Origin: an uncultured Saprospiraceae bacterium
GTDB lineage: Bacteria; Bacteroidota; Bacteroidia; Chitinophagales; Saprospiraceae
Direction: 5' to 3'
DNA: 64,000 bases
Assembly: GCA_937959275.1 (NCBI GenBank)
Contig: CALGLU010000097.1
Coordinates: forward strand, 1-64,000
A model generated the notes under the pieces. The model ran no database searches. It was not told the DNA's origin and saw only the letters and a list, made by a program, of their open reading frames with translations. Below are positions 1 through 8,121 of this stretch, one piece after another. The position numbers were made by a program, and so were the translations under genes. Numbering within the stretch: the stretch's first letter is position 1; every line of letters begins with the position of its first letter.

Positions 1-508
1 GCTGTAATTTATCACAATTAAAATACAATTTGAAAGCTAATCACAACAAGATTGACTTTCAATAATAATTTAGGCAAGCTGTAATTTATCACAATTAAAA
101 TACAATTTGAAAGCTAATCACAACCCCAGACGTCTGTATGAATATTATCTCGAAGCTGTAATTTATCACAATTAAAATACAATTTGAAAGCTAATCACAA
201 CAAAACTACCATAGATGTCCATTACGTGGAAGCTGTAATTTATCACAATTAAAATACAATTTGAAAGCTAATCACAACTGTTCCACCATATAAACCTGCT
301 TGTATTTGCTGTAATTTATCACAATTAAAATACAATTTGAAAGCTAATCACAACGGGGAAGGTCATGGATAATTTCTTTATGAAGCTGTAATTTATCACA
401 ATTAAAATACAATTTGAAAGCTAATCACAACAGCTTCAAGATCCGGTTACACGAATTAAACGCTGTAATTTATCACAATTAAAATACAATTTGAAAGCTA
501 ATCACATC
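1..508. CRISPR. CRISPR array, right-hand end (7 repeats, 6 spacers), type II-C-like repeat
   Basis: Seven 47-bp direct repeats start at 1, 78, 155, 232, 308, 385 and 462. The spacers are 30 bp, except 29 bp for the one at 279-307. The first six repeats are identical; the last (462-508) has one change, A to T at 507, as expected of a terminal repeat. The array begins exactly at the window edge, so it continues to the left. Read on the minus strand the repeat begins GTTGTGATTAGC and ends ACAGC, the form I associate with 46-48 bp type II-C repeats of Bacteroidota. No cas gene or tracrRNA anti-repeat is visible here, so the subtype is inferred from repeat length and ends only. The six spacers differ from one another. 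Confidence 0.96.
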
Positions 509-540
509 ATATATTCTGGTATTGAAACAAAAATTCTGTA

Positions 541-740
541 CAGACGTAATTCATTGCGTCTCTGCCCTCTCTTTATAAAATAATCTGAATCGTACAGATG
601 CAATGCATTGCATCTCTGCCCTCTCTTTATAAAATAATCTAAATCGTGCAGACGTAATGCATTGCGTCTCTGCCATGTCTTTATAAAAATACTGGATCGT
701 GCAGACGCAATGCATTGCGTCTCTGCTATGTCTTTATAAA
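541..740. repeat. Four tandem 54-bp repeats, each with a 20-bp palindromic core
   Basis: Units begin with CAGACG or CAGATG at 541, 595, 649 and 702 (spacing 54, 54, 53). Each has a palindromic core followed by CTCTGCC and CTTTATAAA. The core in copy 4 (from 703) is the perfect palindrome AGACGCAATGCATTGCGTCT. Copy 2 is also perfect but carries ATG/CAT where copy 4 has ACG/CGT, a compensated change; copies 1 and 3 have one or two mismatches. The block sits between the CRISPR terminal repeat and a pseudogene and contains no ORF of note. It could fold as a string of hairpins or be a REP-like array. Confidence 0.85.
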
Positions 741-749
741 CGCCACCCT

Positions 750-1777
750 CTAGACAACACTCTTTTCTATTTCTTTAGGGGTTCGCATTCTACCTTGCTT
801 CTCTGGTTTATAACAACTATCCTGTACTGGTAGGGTGATAATAAAAGTCGAACCGTTTTCAATTTCACTTTCAATCGTGACCTCACCATCAAAATGATCG
901 ATAACCTTCTTGCTGATTGCTAGACCAAGACCAGAACCATTATATTTACCTCGGTCATGTAGTCGAGTAAACATTTTAAATATTTTATTATAATACTTTG
1001 AATCAATCCCAATGCCATTGTCCTTTTAATTTAAAGCAACCTCCCAACGACCCATTTTTTGATACGCTTGACCAATATCAGAGAGGTTTTCACGAATACC
1101 AAATTTTAATTGCTTTGCAGAAACAAATGCAAGCGATTCAAAATAAAGTTCAAGGGCTTTTTCGAAATCCCCAATTTTGGCAAAAGTATTGCCCATATTA
1201 TTCAAGACAATCGCTCTATCATGTAGATCTGTAGAATCACTAAACAACAACTCCTCTTCAAGATATGTTAAGGCTTTTGAGGATTACCGAGATCATTGTG
1301 GACTAATACTAGATCGCTTAGGATGACCCCTATCAGCAAAGTATCTTTGATTGACTTGGCGATCTTCATAGATTCGTGCAGTTCAGCCAAGGCACCTGCC
1401 GCATCACCCCATGCAAGTTTTATATGAGCCATGCATCGTTTTACACCAGGTACTTGATGCTTTTCAGGCGATTCTTGAGCTAAGGATAGTGAGGTTTTCA
1501 AGATTAACATTGCTTCGTCAAGATCACCACGTTGTTCTTTGATATCAGCTTTCCTGATATAGGCACTTATCAGGTCTGCTTTATAAGCTTCATTTGTCTT
1601 TGACTTGCTAATAATCTCATCTAATTTTTTCTCAGCCAACGTTGGATCTATATAAAACAATGAGTCAATAACAACAAACAAATTATCAATATACAGTGAA
1701 TCCTTGTCACCAATATCGTGGCAAATTCCATGTGTAGTAATGGAAAAGAAGAACATTATAATGATGTATTGTCTCAA
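750..1777 (-). pseudogene. Broken TPR-containing sensor histidine kinase (internal deletion, frameshift, stop)
   Basis: Three pieces of one gene lie head to tail on the minus strand. The N-terminus (1777-1268) has a signal-like start MRQYIIIMFFFSITT and TPR-type helices. A one-base loss near 1276-1281 (reading ...NPQK then ALTYLEEE) moves the next TPR piece (to 1026) into another frame. It ends with VALN and a TAA at 1026-1028. Immediately after that stop, in the same frame, comes the end of a histidine kinase ATPase domain: KDNGIGID, then the G2 box GSGLGLAISKKVI, to a stop at 750. The later TPRs, membrane segment, H-box and N-box are missing, so an internal deletion joined TPR to ATPase domain and left a stop at the join. 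The protein would be inactive. In this phylum such kinases are usually cytoplasmic-membrane sensors with a periplasmic TPR input domain. Confidence 0.85.
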
Positions 1778-2011
1778 GCTAATACGCTATTAAAGTGTCT
1801 TGGGGTAATGGCACTTATTCTTAAAAAAATAATACGCGCAGTATGAGGTGGGCCTAAAATAGAATATCTAGATGAGTATTGCAATTAATAGTCTAAAAAG
1901 CGAGTCTAAATAATTGTTACAGCAAGTTAATATTGATGATCATTTTCGTATAGTCTTTAAGTCTTTCCTGTAAGACTGCATTGCCTTCGCATAACTCGCG
2001 TCCCCGTGATT

Positions 2012-2125
2012 ATGTCAAGATTTCAGTTAATGCTTGTATTTTTCTTGTCATTTCTTTTCTGCAATAAATCCGTTAGTTACGAATTTGAAAAGGAATGGGC
2101 TGAGTATCATCTCATACATGTTTAA
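2012..2125 (+). CDS. Possible 37-aa lipoprotein-like peptide or gene remnant
   Basis: This short ORF opens MSRFQLMLVFFLSFLFCNKS: a hydrophobic stretch ending in a Cys that resembles a lipoprotein signal peptide with a weak lipobox (LSFLFC). It then stops after about 20 more residues. It may be a real small lipoprotein or the truncated start of a lost gene. The rest of the gap 1778-2188 shows no other feature I can support. No Shine-Dalgarno site is visible, which is normal for Bacteroidota. Confidence 0.25.
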   Translation: MSRFQLMLVFFLSFLFCNKSVSYEFEKEWAEYHLIHV

Positions 2126-2188
2126 ACTAAAATTTAGCTATCTTATCCCAAGGTTTTTACTAACTGACGTAACTTGAAATTCTAAACT

Positions 2189-2893
2189 ATGAAACATGTA
2201 TTGGTTTTAATAGCCAGCTTTCTCATGTCAACTATCGCGTATAGCCAAGCAGACGGTACAACAATAGATCACTCCCCTCTTGCCTCTGCCATAGCCTTAG
2301 GCTCACTTTCTATAGATAAGTACAGCACAGTTCAATTACAATATGATGACATTAAAGGATCTCCATATCTAGAAAAAGACCTCTTGTCCGGATATATCGT
2401 TTTACTCGATGGCGGTAAAACACCTCAGGTGCCACTCCAATTTGACCTGTACGGTGGCATATTTTTTTACACAGATCCGAAAGGAGATAAGCTAACTATT
2501 AATCTCAAAGTGTGTAGAGAAATCATATTGCAAGGCAAGCAGGAGACCTATCAATTCAAACGCACTGATCCGAATACAGCAGATACATTTTACGACGTCC
2601 TTTATGAAGATGATCAACTGTTTATTTACAATAGAATCGAGACAATCCTACGCGAAGGATCAGACAACGGTATTGTAAAAACAGAACCTAGTTTCAACAG
2701 AGATGACAATTATTATGTCCTTATCAAGGGCGGCAAACCCAAAAGCATTAAACTCAAAAAGAAAGATGTCTTCAAATTATTTAGCAAATCAGATCAGGCT
2801 CAAATGGAAGCGTTTGTTAAGCAAGGCAAATTAAAGCTCAAAAAGACAGCTGAGTTTAAGGAGATGTTTAAATCATTGACACAAAAAATGTAG
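2189..2893 (+). CDS. Secreted hypothetical protein, 234 aa
   Basis: The protein opens with a clear Sec signal peptide (MKHVLVLIASFLMSTIAYSQA, cleavage expected around residue 20). The mature part is rich in charged and aromatic residues and looks mostly beta-strand up to about residue 150. It is followed by a basic, Lys-rich C-terminal 70 residues (KSIKLKKKDVFKLF, KLKKTAEFKEMFKSL) that look helical. I do not recognise a named domain. It is probably periplasmic and stands alone: a pseudogene lies upstream on the other strand and rarA is more than 500 bp downstream. A weak 9-bp inverted repeat overlaps its stop codon (2891-2926, arms TAGATAGCT / AGCTGTCTA) and may help termination, although no T-run follows. 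Confidence 0.75.
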   Translation: MKHVLVLIASFLMSTIAYSQADGTTIDHSPLASAIALGSLSIDKYSTVQLQYDDIKGSPYLEKDLLSGYIVLLDGGKTPQVPLQFDLYGGIFFYTDPKGDKLTINLKVCREIILQGKQETYQFKRTDPNTADTFYDVLYEDDQLFIYNRIETILREGSDNGIVKTEPSFNRDDNYYVLIKGGKPKSIKLKKKDVFKLFSKSDQAQMEAFVKQGKLKLKKTAEFKEMFKSLTQKM

Positions 2894-3060
2894 ATAGCTG
2901 AGCTTAATCTGATCCAAAGCTGTCTAATATCAAATTGCACTTTATCAATAAATTTGTCATCATTTATACAAAAAATGACGTAAAAACTTAAAGGCTTGTT
3001 ACTATAAAAGCCCCACACGATGTGCTTAGCAACCGATAGTTGATACCCCAATGTATTTTA

Positions 3061-3228
3061 GTTAGTGGCATATGAATTAATTTAATAACGACAGGTTAAT
3101 CTATTGAAACATTAATTTGTCACGATTTTTACAAAAAAATCCCGCCAAATTAGCCTCTTTAAATATAATAATGCACGGTACTTTGTACCGTGCAACCAAT
3201 ATTTGACACCTATGGTGTCATAATATCC
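3061..3228 (+). repeat. Dispersed 168-bp repeat, copy A (inverted partner at 17594-17760)
   Basis: From GTTAGTGGCATATGAAT to GTGTCATAATATCC this segment matches the reverse complement of 17594-17760 at roughly nine positions in ten by eye. It contains two hairpins: arms GCACGGTAC / GTACCGTGC with a 3-nt loop (3173-3193), and GACACC / GGTGTC with a 3-nt loop (3205-3219). Neither copy encodes a convincing protein. In the partner the first hairpin carries a compensated pair change. The rest of the gap (2894-3060 and 3229-3366) holds nothing else I can support. Confidence 0.8.
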
Positions 3229-3366
3229 ATAACTAAAAGACATTGGTTGATACCACTGATTGTGCAATGTGTTTTAACACACAATAATCAGCAAACAAGA
3301 CCACTCTGCTCAATTAATATTACTTTTGTAAATAATCAAAAAACAGTCATCATCCTTCATTTAACA

Positions 3367-3386
3367 CCTGCCTGTGGTCAGGCAGG
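3367..3386. repeat. Short GC-rich palindrome 20 bp upstream of rarA
   Basis: Arms CCTGCCTG and CAGGCAGG enclose the 4-nt loop TGGT, a perfect 8-bp stem much richer in GC than its surroundings. It lies in the leader of rarA, so if transcribed it would form a strong hairpin just before the start codon. It may also be a dispersed REP-like unit. Confidence 0.6.
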
Positions 3387-3406
3387 CTCAACATTAGTTA
3401 AAAACC

Positions 3407-4681
3407 ATGCCACCATTAGCTGAGCGAATCAGGCCCAAACAATTAGACGAATATATCGGTCAAGAGCACATCGTCGGCCCAGATGCTGTTTTGCGTAAGT
3501 CCATTGAGTCGGGTAAAATACCGTCCATGATTTTTTGGGGGCCTCCTGGTGTTGGCAAAACAACGCTCGCCAATATCATAGCGAATTCACTAAACAGGCC
3601 ATTCTTTTCTTTATCTGCTATCAACTCTGGTGTCAAGGATGTCAGAGAAGCAATCAGCAAGGCCGAGAAGCAATTGTTTTTCGATCGCCCCAACCCAATT
3701 CTTTTCATTGATGAGATTCACAGATTTAGTAAGTCGCAGCAAGACTCTCTCCTTGGTGCTGTCGAAAAAGGTATTATAACGCTGATTGGTGCAACCACTG
3801 AAAACCCTTCATTTGAGGTCATCTCTGCATTGCTCTCTAGGTGTCAAGTGTATATCCTTAAACACCTCAGCCGCGAGCACCTGATTAAAGCATTAGATCA
3901 TGCTATCCTATCTGACATACAATTAAAAGAACTGAAGATTACGATAGAAGAGCCAGATGCTTTGATTCGATTTTCGGGTGGTGACGTACGCAAGCTTTTA
4001 AACGGCTTGGAGTTAGTCGTCAGTCAGCAAGAATCATCAACTGAAATCGTACTCAACAACGAAAAAGTACAAAGCGCTATACAAGCGAATCTAGCCTTGT
4101 ATGACAAAGCGGGAGAACAACATTATGATATCATTTCGGCATTTATCAAATCGATCCGTGGCAGCGATCCGAATGCAACCATTTACTATCTAGCGCGCAT
4201 GATAGAAGGCGGCGAAGACCCCAAGTTCATCTGTCGACGAATGATCATATCGGCAGCAGAAGACGTTGGACTTGCCAATCCCAATGCGCTACTCCTAGCA
4301 ACTAACTGTTTTACTGCTATCGAGAAAATAGGCTTACCTGAAGGAAGAATACCAATGGCTGAAACTGCCATCTATCTAGCCACCTCTCCAAAAAGCAACT
4401 CTGCCTATCTAGCCATTAAAGCCGCCCAAGCAGAGGTCCAGCAATCAGGTAACCTCTCTATCCCTCTCCACCTCCGCAATGCACCAACTCAATTGATGAA
4501 GAACATTGGCTACGGCAAAGACTATCAATACGCACATGATCACAAAGGTGCCTTCGTCAATCTAGAATATATGCCAGAGGAAATCAGTGGCACAAACTTT
4601 TACGCACCTAAGCAAGAAGGCAGCGAAATTAAAATCAAAGAAACGCTGAAGGCGCTGTGGAAAGACAAGTATGGGTATTAA
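3407..4681 (+). CDS. rarA: Replication-associated recombination protein A (AAA+ ATPase RarA/MgsA)
   Basis: The 424-aa protein has the usual length and layout of RarA (MgsA/WRNIP1 family), a clamp-loader-like AAA+ ATPase acting at stalled replication forks. The N-terminus PPLAERIRPKQLDEYIGQEH is family-typical and fixes the start at 3407. The Walker A motif GPPGVGKTT is near residues 46-54 and Walker B LFIDEIHRF near 100-108. Sensor 1 (GATTENPSFE) and an arginine-finger region (ALLSRCQVY) follow. The C-terminal tetramerisation and helical part includes EGGEDPKFICRRMIISAAEDVGLANP, split here as EGGEDPKFICRR then MIISAAEDVGLANP. It is cytoplasmic. It stands alone between non-coding stretches, and the next gene's real start is about 185 bp downstream. 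Function is assigned from family similarity; no residue appears to be missing. Confidence 0.96.
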   Translation: MPPLAERIRPKQLDEYIGQEHIVGPDAVLRKSIESGKIPSMIFWGPPGVGKTTLANIIANSLNRPFFSLSAINSGVKDVREAISKAEKQLFFDRPNPILFIDEIHRFSKSQQDSLLGAVEKGIITLIGATTENPSFEVISALLSRCQVYILKHLSREHLIKALDHAILSDIQLKELKITIEEPDALIRFSGGDVRKLLNGLELVVSQQESSTEIVLNNEKVQSAIQANLALYDKAGEQHYDIISAFIKSIRGSDPNATIYYLARMIEGGEDPKFICRRMIISAAEDVGLANPNALLLATNCFTAIEKIGLPEGRIPMAETAIYLATSPKSNSAYLAIKAAQAEVQQSGNLSIPLHLRNAPTQLMKNIGYGKDYQYAHDHKGAFVNLEYMPEEISGTNFYAPKQEGSEIKIKETLKALWKDKYGY

Positions 4682-4836
4682 CAAACCTGCAAGCCACTCA
4701 CCCATTTAACATTCAATCTTTCAATCATCTAATCATTCCCTCATTCAATCATTTACTCATTCCATCATTACCCCTCAATACCCATTCCCACTATATGTTT
4801 CCAACTTATTTCCAACTAATCAATACTTTTTCTTTG
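4682..4836 (+). other. Non-coding pyrimidine-rich tract of degenerate TCATTC/ATCATT units
   Basis: From about 4706 to 4790 the plus strand is built of loosely repeated units (TTCAATC, ATCATT, CTCATTC, CCATCATTACCC). It is strongly pyrimidine-biased and low in complexity. An ORF runs through it from within rarA, but the encoded sequence (repeats of NHLLIPS type) is an artefact of the repeat. It is most likely slippage-prone intergenic DNA. Confidence 0.5.
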
Positions 4837-4844
4837 TATCTTTA
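4837..4844 (+). promoter_or_regulatory. Candidate Bacteroidetes -7 box for the first cassette
   Basis: TATCTTTA differs at one position from the Bacteroidetes -7 consensus TAnnTTTG. It lies 22 bp before the chosen ATG (4867) of the first DUF1800 gene. I do not see a clear TTG -33 element at the expected distance, so this is tentative. Confidence 0.35.
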
Positions 4845-4866
4845 CCTTAGCAAATCTAAATCCCGT

Positions 4867-6693
4867 ATGTCATACTCTCTACGTATCGTCAATCTCGTTT
4901 GTATTTTTTTTGGCTTACAAGCCCTCTCTGCACAACAATATTCAGATTATATTGGCTTTGGTAATAGTGCAGGAATCACTGTTAGATCTAGCCATGCCAC
5001 GACAAACAATACACAGAACCAAGTTTTAACTGGGTCTAATCTGTTTACTGACATGAATGGTGCGTCTAGGTTTTTGAGACAAGCGACGATGGGTACTAAT
5101 TATGAAACCATCAGTTCAACAGCTCAAATGGGATTGACAAATTGGTTGGACAATCAATTCTCTTTACCACCTACATCATTTGCTTCAGAATACCAAAGAA
5201 TTTATGATGAAGCTGATGCCATCATACCTGATATACCAGATGACCCGCTTGATCAACGGAATGAATTTCTCAGTTATACGTTTTACGAGATGGGTGTCAA
5301 GCACCCTGACATTCTTAGACAAAAGGTAGCGTTCGCTCTATCTCAGATATTTGTTATCTCTCCAACGAATAGTACACTGACCAACAGAGGTTTTGCTAAC
5401 GCTAGTTTCTATGACATCCTTTACTTAGGTGCATTTAGCAACTTTAGAGACGTCTTGTTTGACGTATCCATGCATCCTGCAATGGGCATCTATTTAAGTA
5501 GTTTCAAGAATAGGAAGGCAGATATTATTCAAGGCTCTTTTCCTGATGAAAACTATGCAAGAGAGATCATGCAGCTCTTTACAATTGGTCTATTAGAACT
5601 TAATCCCGATGGGAGTTTTAAACTTGATTCAGACGGAAACACAATTCCAACCTACGATAATGAAGACATTCAAGAATTATCAAAAGTATTTACTGGTTTG
5701 TCGGGCGGTGCATCTGATAATGGGAATCCAGTAAGCTTTACAAGTGGATTTGGTGCCTTTGATTTGACCGTTCCGATGAAGATGTATGAAAATTACCACG
5801 ACAAAACAGAGAAAACCCTAATCGATGGTACGATTATACCAGCCAACCAAGATGGAGTGACTGATATAAACATAGCGATCGACGTGTTATTTAATCACGA
5901 AAATACAGGCCCATTCATAGGCCTACGCTTAATTCAACATTTAGTTAAATCAAATCCAAGCCCACAATACATTAATCGAATTACAGCTATATTTAATAAT
6001 AATGGAAAAGGTGTTAGAGGTGACTTGCAAGCCATTATTAAAGGAATTCTGCTTGATCCAGAAGCGAGAAACTGTGAATGGATAAATCAACCGACAGCTG
6101 GTAAATTAATACAGCCAGTCGAAAGAATGACTCATGTGTTTTCCGCTTTTGATATCCAGACGCCATCTGATAAATATTGGTTTAGAGATGAAATAGAACT
6201 CATCGAAAAAACACAACAGTCCTTTTTAGCAGCTCCTAGTGTCTTTAATTTCTTCTCACCATTTTATGCTGAAAATGACTATGTGGCTCCAAATAATTTA
6301 GTATCCCCCGAATTTCAAATACTGAATTCTACTTCAGGTATCCATCATTTAAATGTGACAGAGAATATATTCAAAAGACGACCTTTCGGTAATCGAACTC
6401 GATTAAATAACAATATGACAGGTTTAGCTGTAGATGTGTCAGATGATCCCGTTTTAGACCTCAGCGATGAGCAAAGTTTATATGATCCAAACGACACCAA
6501 TAGCATTGACCTAATTCTAGATAGATTAGATCTGATCTTGTGTAGCGGTCAACTAAGGCCAACATCAAAAGCAATAATAAAACAGACAATCGTTCAAAAT
6601 CAAATCGATGATAGCTCTTACAATGCACGAAGTGTTGTCAACGATGCGATTTATTACATCATGATTTCTCCTGACTATATCATTTTAAAATAA
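4867..6693 (+). CDS. DUF1800 family secreted protein, cassette copy 1
   Basis: The protein is 608 aa. The ATG at 4867 is chosen over an in-frame start at 4657 because it gives a proper signal peptide (MSYSLRIVNLVCIFFGLQALSAQ) and matches the length of the paralogue at 11512 (606 aa); the upstream extension only translates the low-complexity tract. The DUF1800 domain runs from about residue 66 (ASRFLRQATMG) to the C-terminus, with family-typical blocks NYAREIMQLFTIG, HDKTEKTLIDGT, RLIQHLVKSNPS and PSVFNFFSPFY. The biochemical role of DUF1800 is not established. It is exported by Sec. It is the first gene of a three-gene unit, 4 bp ahead of the DUF1501 gene, an adjacency common for these two families. 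A second complete copy of the unit follows. Confidence 0.9.
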   Translation: MSYSLRIVNLVCIFFGLQALSAQQYSDYIGFGNSAGITVRSSHATTNNTQNQVLTGSNLFTDMNGASRFLRQATMGTNYETISSTAQMGLTNWLDNQFSLPPTSFASEYQRIYDEADAIIPDIPDDPLDQRNEFLSYTFYEMGVKHPDILRQKVAFALSQIFVISPTNSTLTNRGFANASFYDILYLGAFSNFRDVLFDVSMHPAMGIYLSSFKNRKADIIQGSFPDENYAREIMQLFTIGLLELNPDGSFKLDSDGNTIPTYDNEDIQELSKVFTGLSGGASDNGNPVSFTSGFGAFDLTVPMKMYENYHDKTEKTLIDGTIIPANQDGVTDINIAIDVLFNHENTGPFIGLRLIQHLVKSNPSPQYINRITAIFNNNGKGVRGDLQAIIKGILLDPEARNCEWINQPTAGKLIQPVERMTHVFSAFDIQTPSDKYWFRDEIELIEKTQQSFLAAPSVFNFFSPFYAENDYVAPNNLVSPEFQILNSTSGIHHLNVTENIFKRRPFGNRTRLNNNMTGLAVDVSDDPVLDLSDEQSLYDPNDTNSIDLILDRLDLILCSGQLRPTSKAIIKQTIVQNQIDDSSYNARSVVNDAIYYIMISPDYIILK

Positions 6694-6697
6694 TCTC

Positions 6698-8119
6698 ATG
6701 TCCAACCATAAACACAAGCATTCACGAAGAACGTTTCTAGGTAATACAGCCAGAGGCTGCGCCTCATTAGGAGCGACCACAATTTTGTCTGGATGGGCAA
6801 ATATGGGTTTATTAAATGCGGCTGCGGCTGTCAATCGACCGCTGTATAAACCTGCAATGGAAGATTATAAAGCATTGGTCTGCATACTGTTATCCGGTGG
6901 AAATGATAGCTACAATATGGTCGTCCCTAGAGGTGATGCTGAATATGCTGAATACTTGGATGTCAGAACAGATATCTCGATAGATAAAAACACCCTACGT
7001 CCGATATATCCTGACAATCCAGATGGCAAGGAATATGGCTTACATCCACAATTGACTAACATCCAAAATATATTTAACGTCGAGAAAGATGCAGCTATTA
7101 TAGCCAATGTGGGTACTCTTATCGAACCACTTACATTGAGTCAATATGAGACAGCAGGCAATCTTCCTTTAGGTCTGTATTCACATTCTGATCAAAGGCA
7201 ACATTGGCAAACATCTGTCCCTCAAGACAGAAATTCTAATGGATGGGGAGGGCGACTCGCTGACATTATTCACGATGCCCAATCTTCGATTTCGATGAAT
7301 ATCTCGCTGGACGGTATCAATGTATTTCAAAGAGGCAATGAAGTACAACCATACACAATCCAGCCAACAAATAATGGCAGTGTCCTCATTAACAGCTATG
7401 GATCATCAGTCTATGAAACGTTAAAAACACAAACTGTAGATAACTTACTCGAACAGAATCACATGAATATTCTGGAGCAAGCGTATGTGAATACTGTCAT
7501 GGGAGCAAAATCAAATTCGCTAGCTTTTGATAGTATTATCAATAATATCTCTCAGACATTTAATCATCCCTTTGGTACTGGAAAACTATCTGAAAAGTTA
7601 GAAATGGTGGCCAAAACAATAGCCGCTCGGAATGATTTCATGATACCCAATCAAACCTTTTTTGTAGAACTAGGTGGCTTTGATACGCATGCAAACATCC
7701 TGAATGATCATGCAGCTCTTATGACAGAATTAGACACAGCGATATCAGATTTTTACAATTGCATGAAGAACTTAGGCCTGTCAGACAACGTAACCACATT
7801 TACAATATCTGACTTTTCTAGAAAACTAGTGACAAATGGTGATGGATCTGATCATGGTTGGGGTGGCCATTCATTCGTAGTTGGTGGTGCAGTCGATGGC
7901 AAAAAAATACACGGTCAATATCCAGATATCTATATTGGCAACCCATTGGATACTGGCACTGGCAGAATCATACCAACGACATCAACTGATGAATACTTTG
8001 CTGAGCTCGCCCTTTGGTTTGGTGCAAGCTCAAGTGATCTGGATCAGATCCTACCTAACATTAACAATTTTTGGACTCCAACAACAGGTGGACATCCTAT
8101 CGGTTTTTTGAATTATTAA
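6698..8119 (+). CDS. DUF1501 family protein with Tat signal, cassette copy 1
   Basis: The 473-aa protein begins with a twin-arginine motif (SRRTFLG, Arg10-Arg11) and a hydrophobic stretch, so it is predicted to be exported folded by Tat. DUF1501 belongs to the alkaline phosphatase/sulfatase-like fold. The visible conserved blocks are LVCILLSGGNDSYNMVVP (residues ~55-72), YGLHPQL, SDQRQHWQTSVP, GWGGRLAD, FFVELGGFDTHANI, TFTISDFSRK and DHGWGGHSFVVGG. The D/H-rich motifs could bind metal, but no enzyme activity is established for the family. It starts 4 bp after the DUF1800 gene and ends 2 bp before the heme-motif gene, so translation is probably coupled. Tat export fits acquisition of a metal or cofactor in the cytoplasm (inference). 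Confidence 0.92.
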   Translation: MSNHKHKHSRRTFLGNTARGCASLGATTILSGWANMGLLNAAAAVNRPLYKPAMEDYKALVCILLSGGNDSYNMVVPRGDAEYAEYLDVRTDISIDKNTLRPIYPDNPDGKEYGLHPQLTNIQNIFNVEKDAAIIANVGTLIEPLTLSQYETAGNLPLGLYSHSDQRQHWQTSVPQDRNSNGWGGRLADIIHDAQSSISMNISLDGINVFQRGNEVQPYTIQPTNNGSVLINSYGSSVYETLKTQTVDNLLEQNHMNILEQAYVNTVMGAKSNSLAFDSIINNISQTFNHPFGTGKLSEKLEMVAKTIAARNDFMIPNQTFFVELGGFDTHANILNDHAALMTELDTAISDFYNCMKNLGLSDNVTTFTISDFSRKLVTNGDGSDHGWGGHSFVVGGAVDGKKIHGQYPDIYIGNPLDTGTGRIIPTTSTDEYFAELALWFGASSSDLDQILPNINNFWTPTTGGHPIGFLNY

Positions 8120-8121
8120 TC

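Noticed and set aside
541-740. Tandem palindromes as part of the CRISPR array
   Set aside because: Unit length, sequence and lack of variable spacers differ from the CRISPR repeats.
998-1234. Plus-strand ORF of 78 codons
   Set aside because: It is antisense to the TPR histidine kinase pseudogene and encodes nothing recognisable.
3190-3423. Plus-strand ORF across the gap before rarA
   Set aside because: It translates the dispersed repeat and the palindrome and overlaps the rarA start; no protein-like features.
4657-4866. N-terminal extension of the first DUF1800 protein
   Set aside because: It overlaps rarA and translates a low-complexity tract; the signal peptide starts at 4867 and the paralogue has no such extension.
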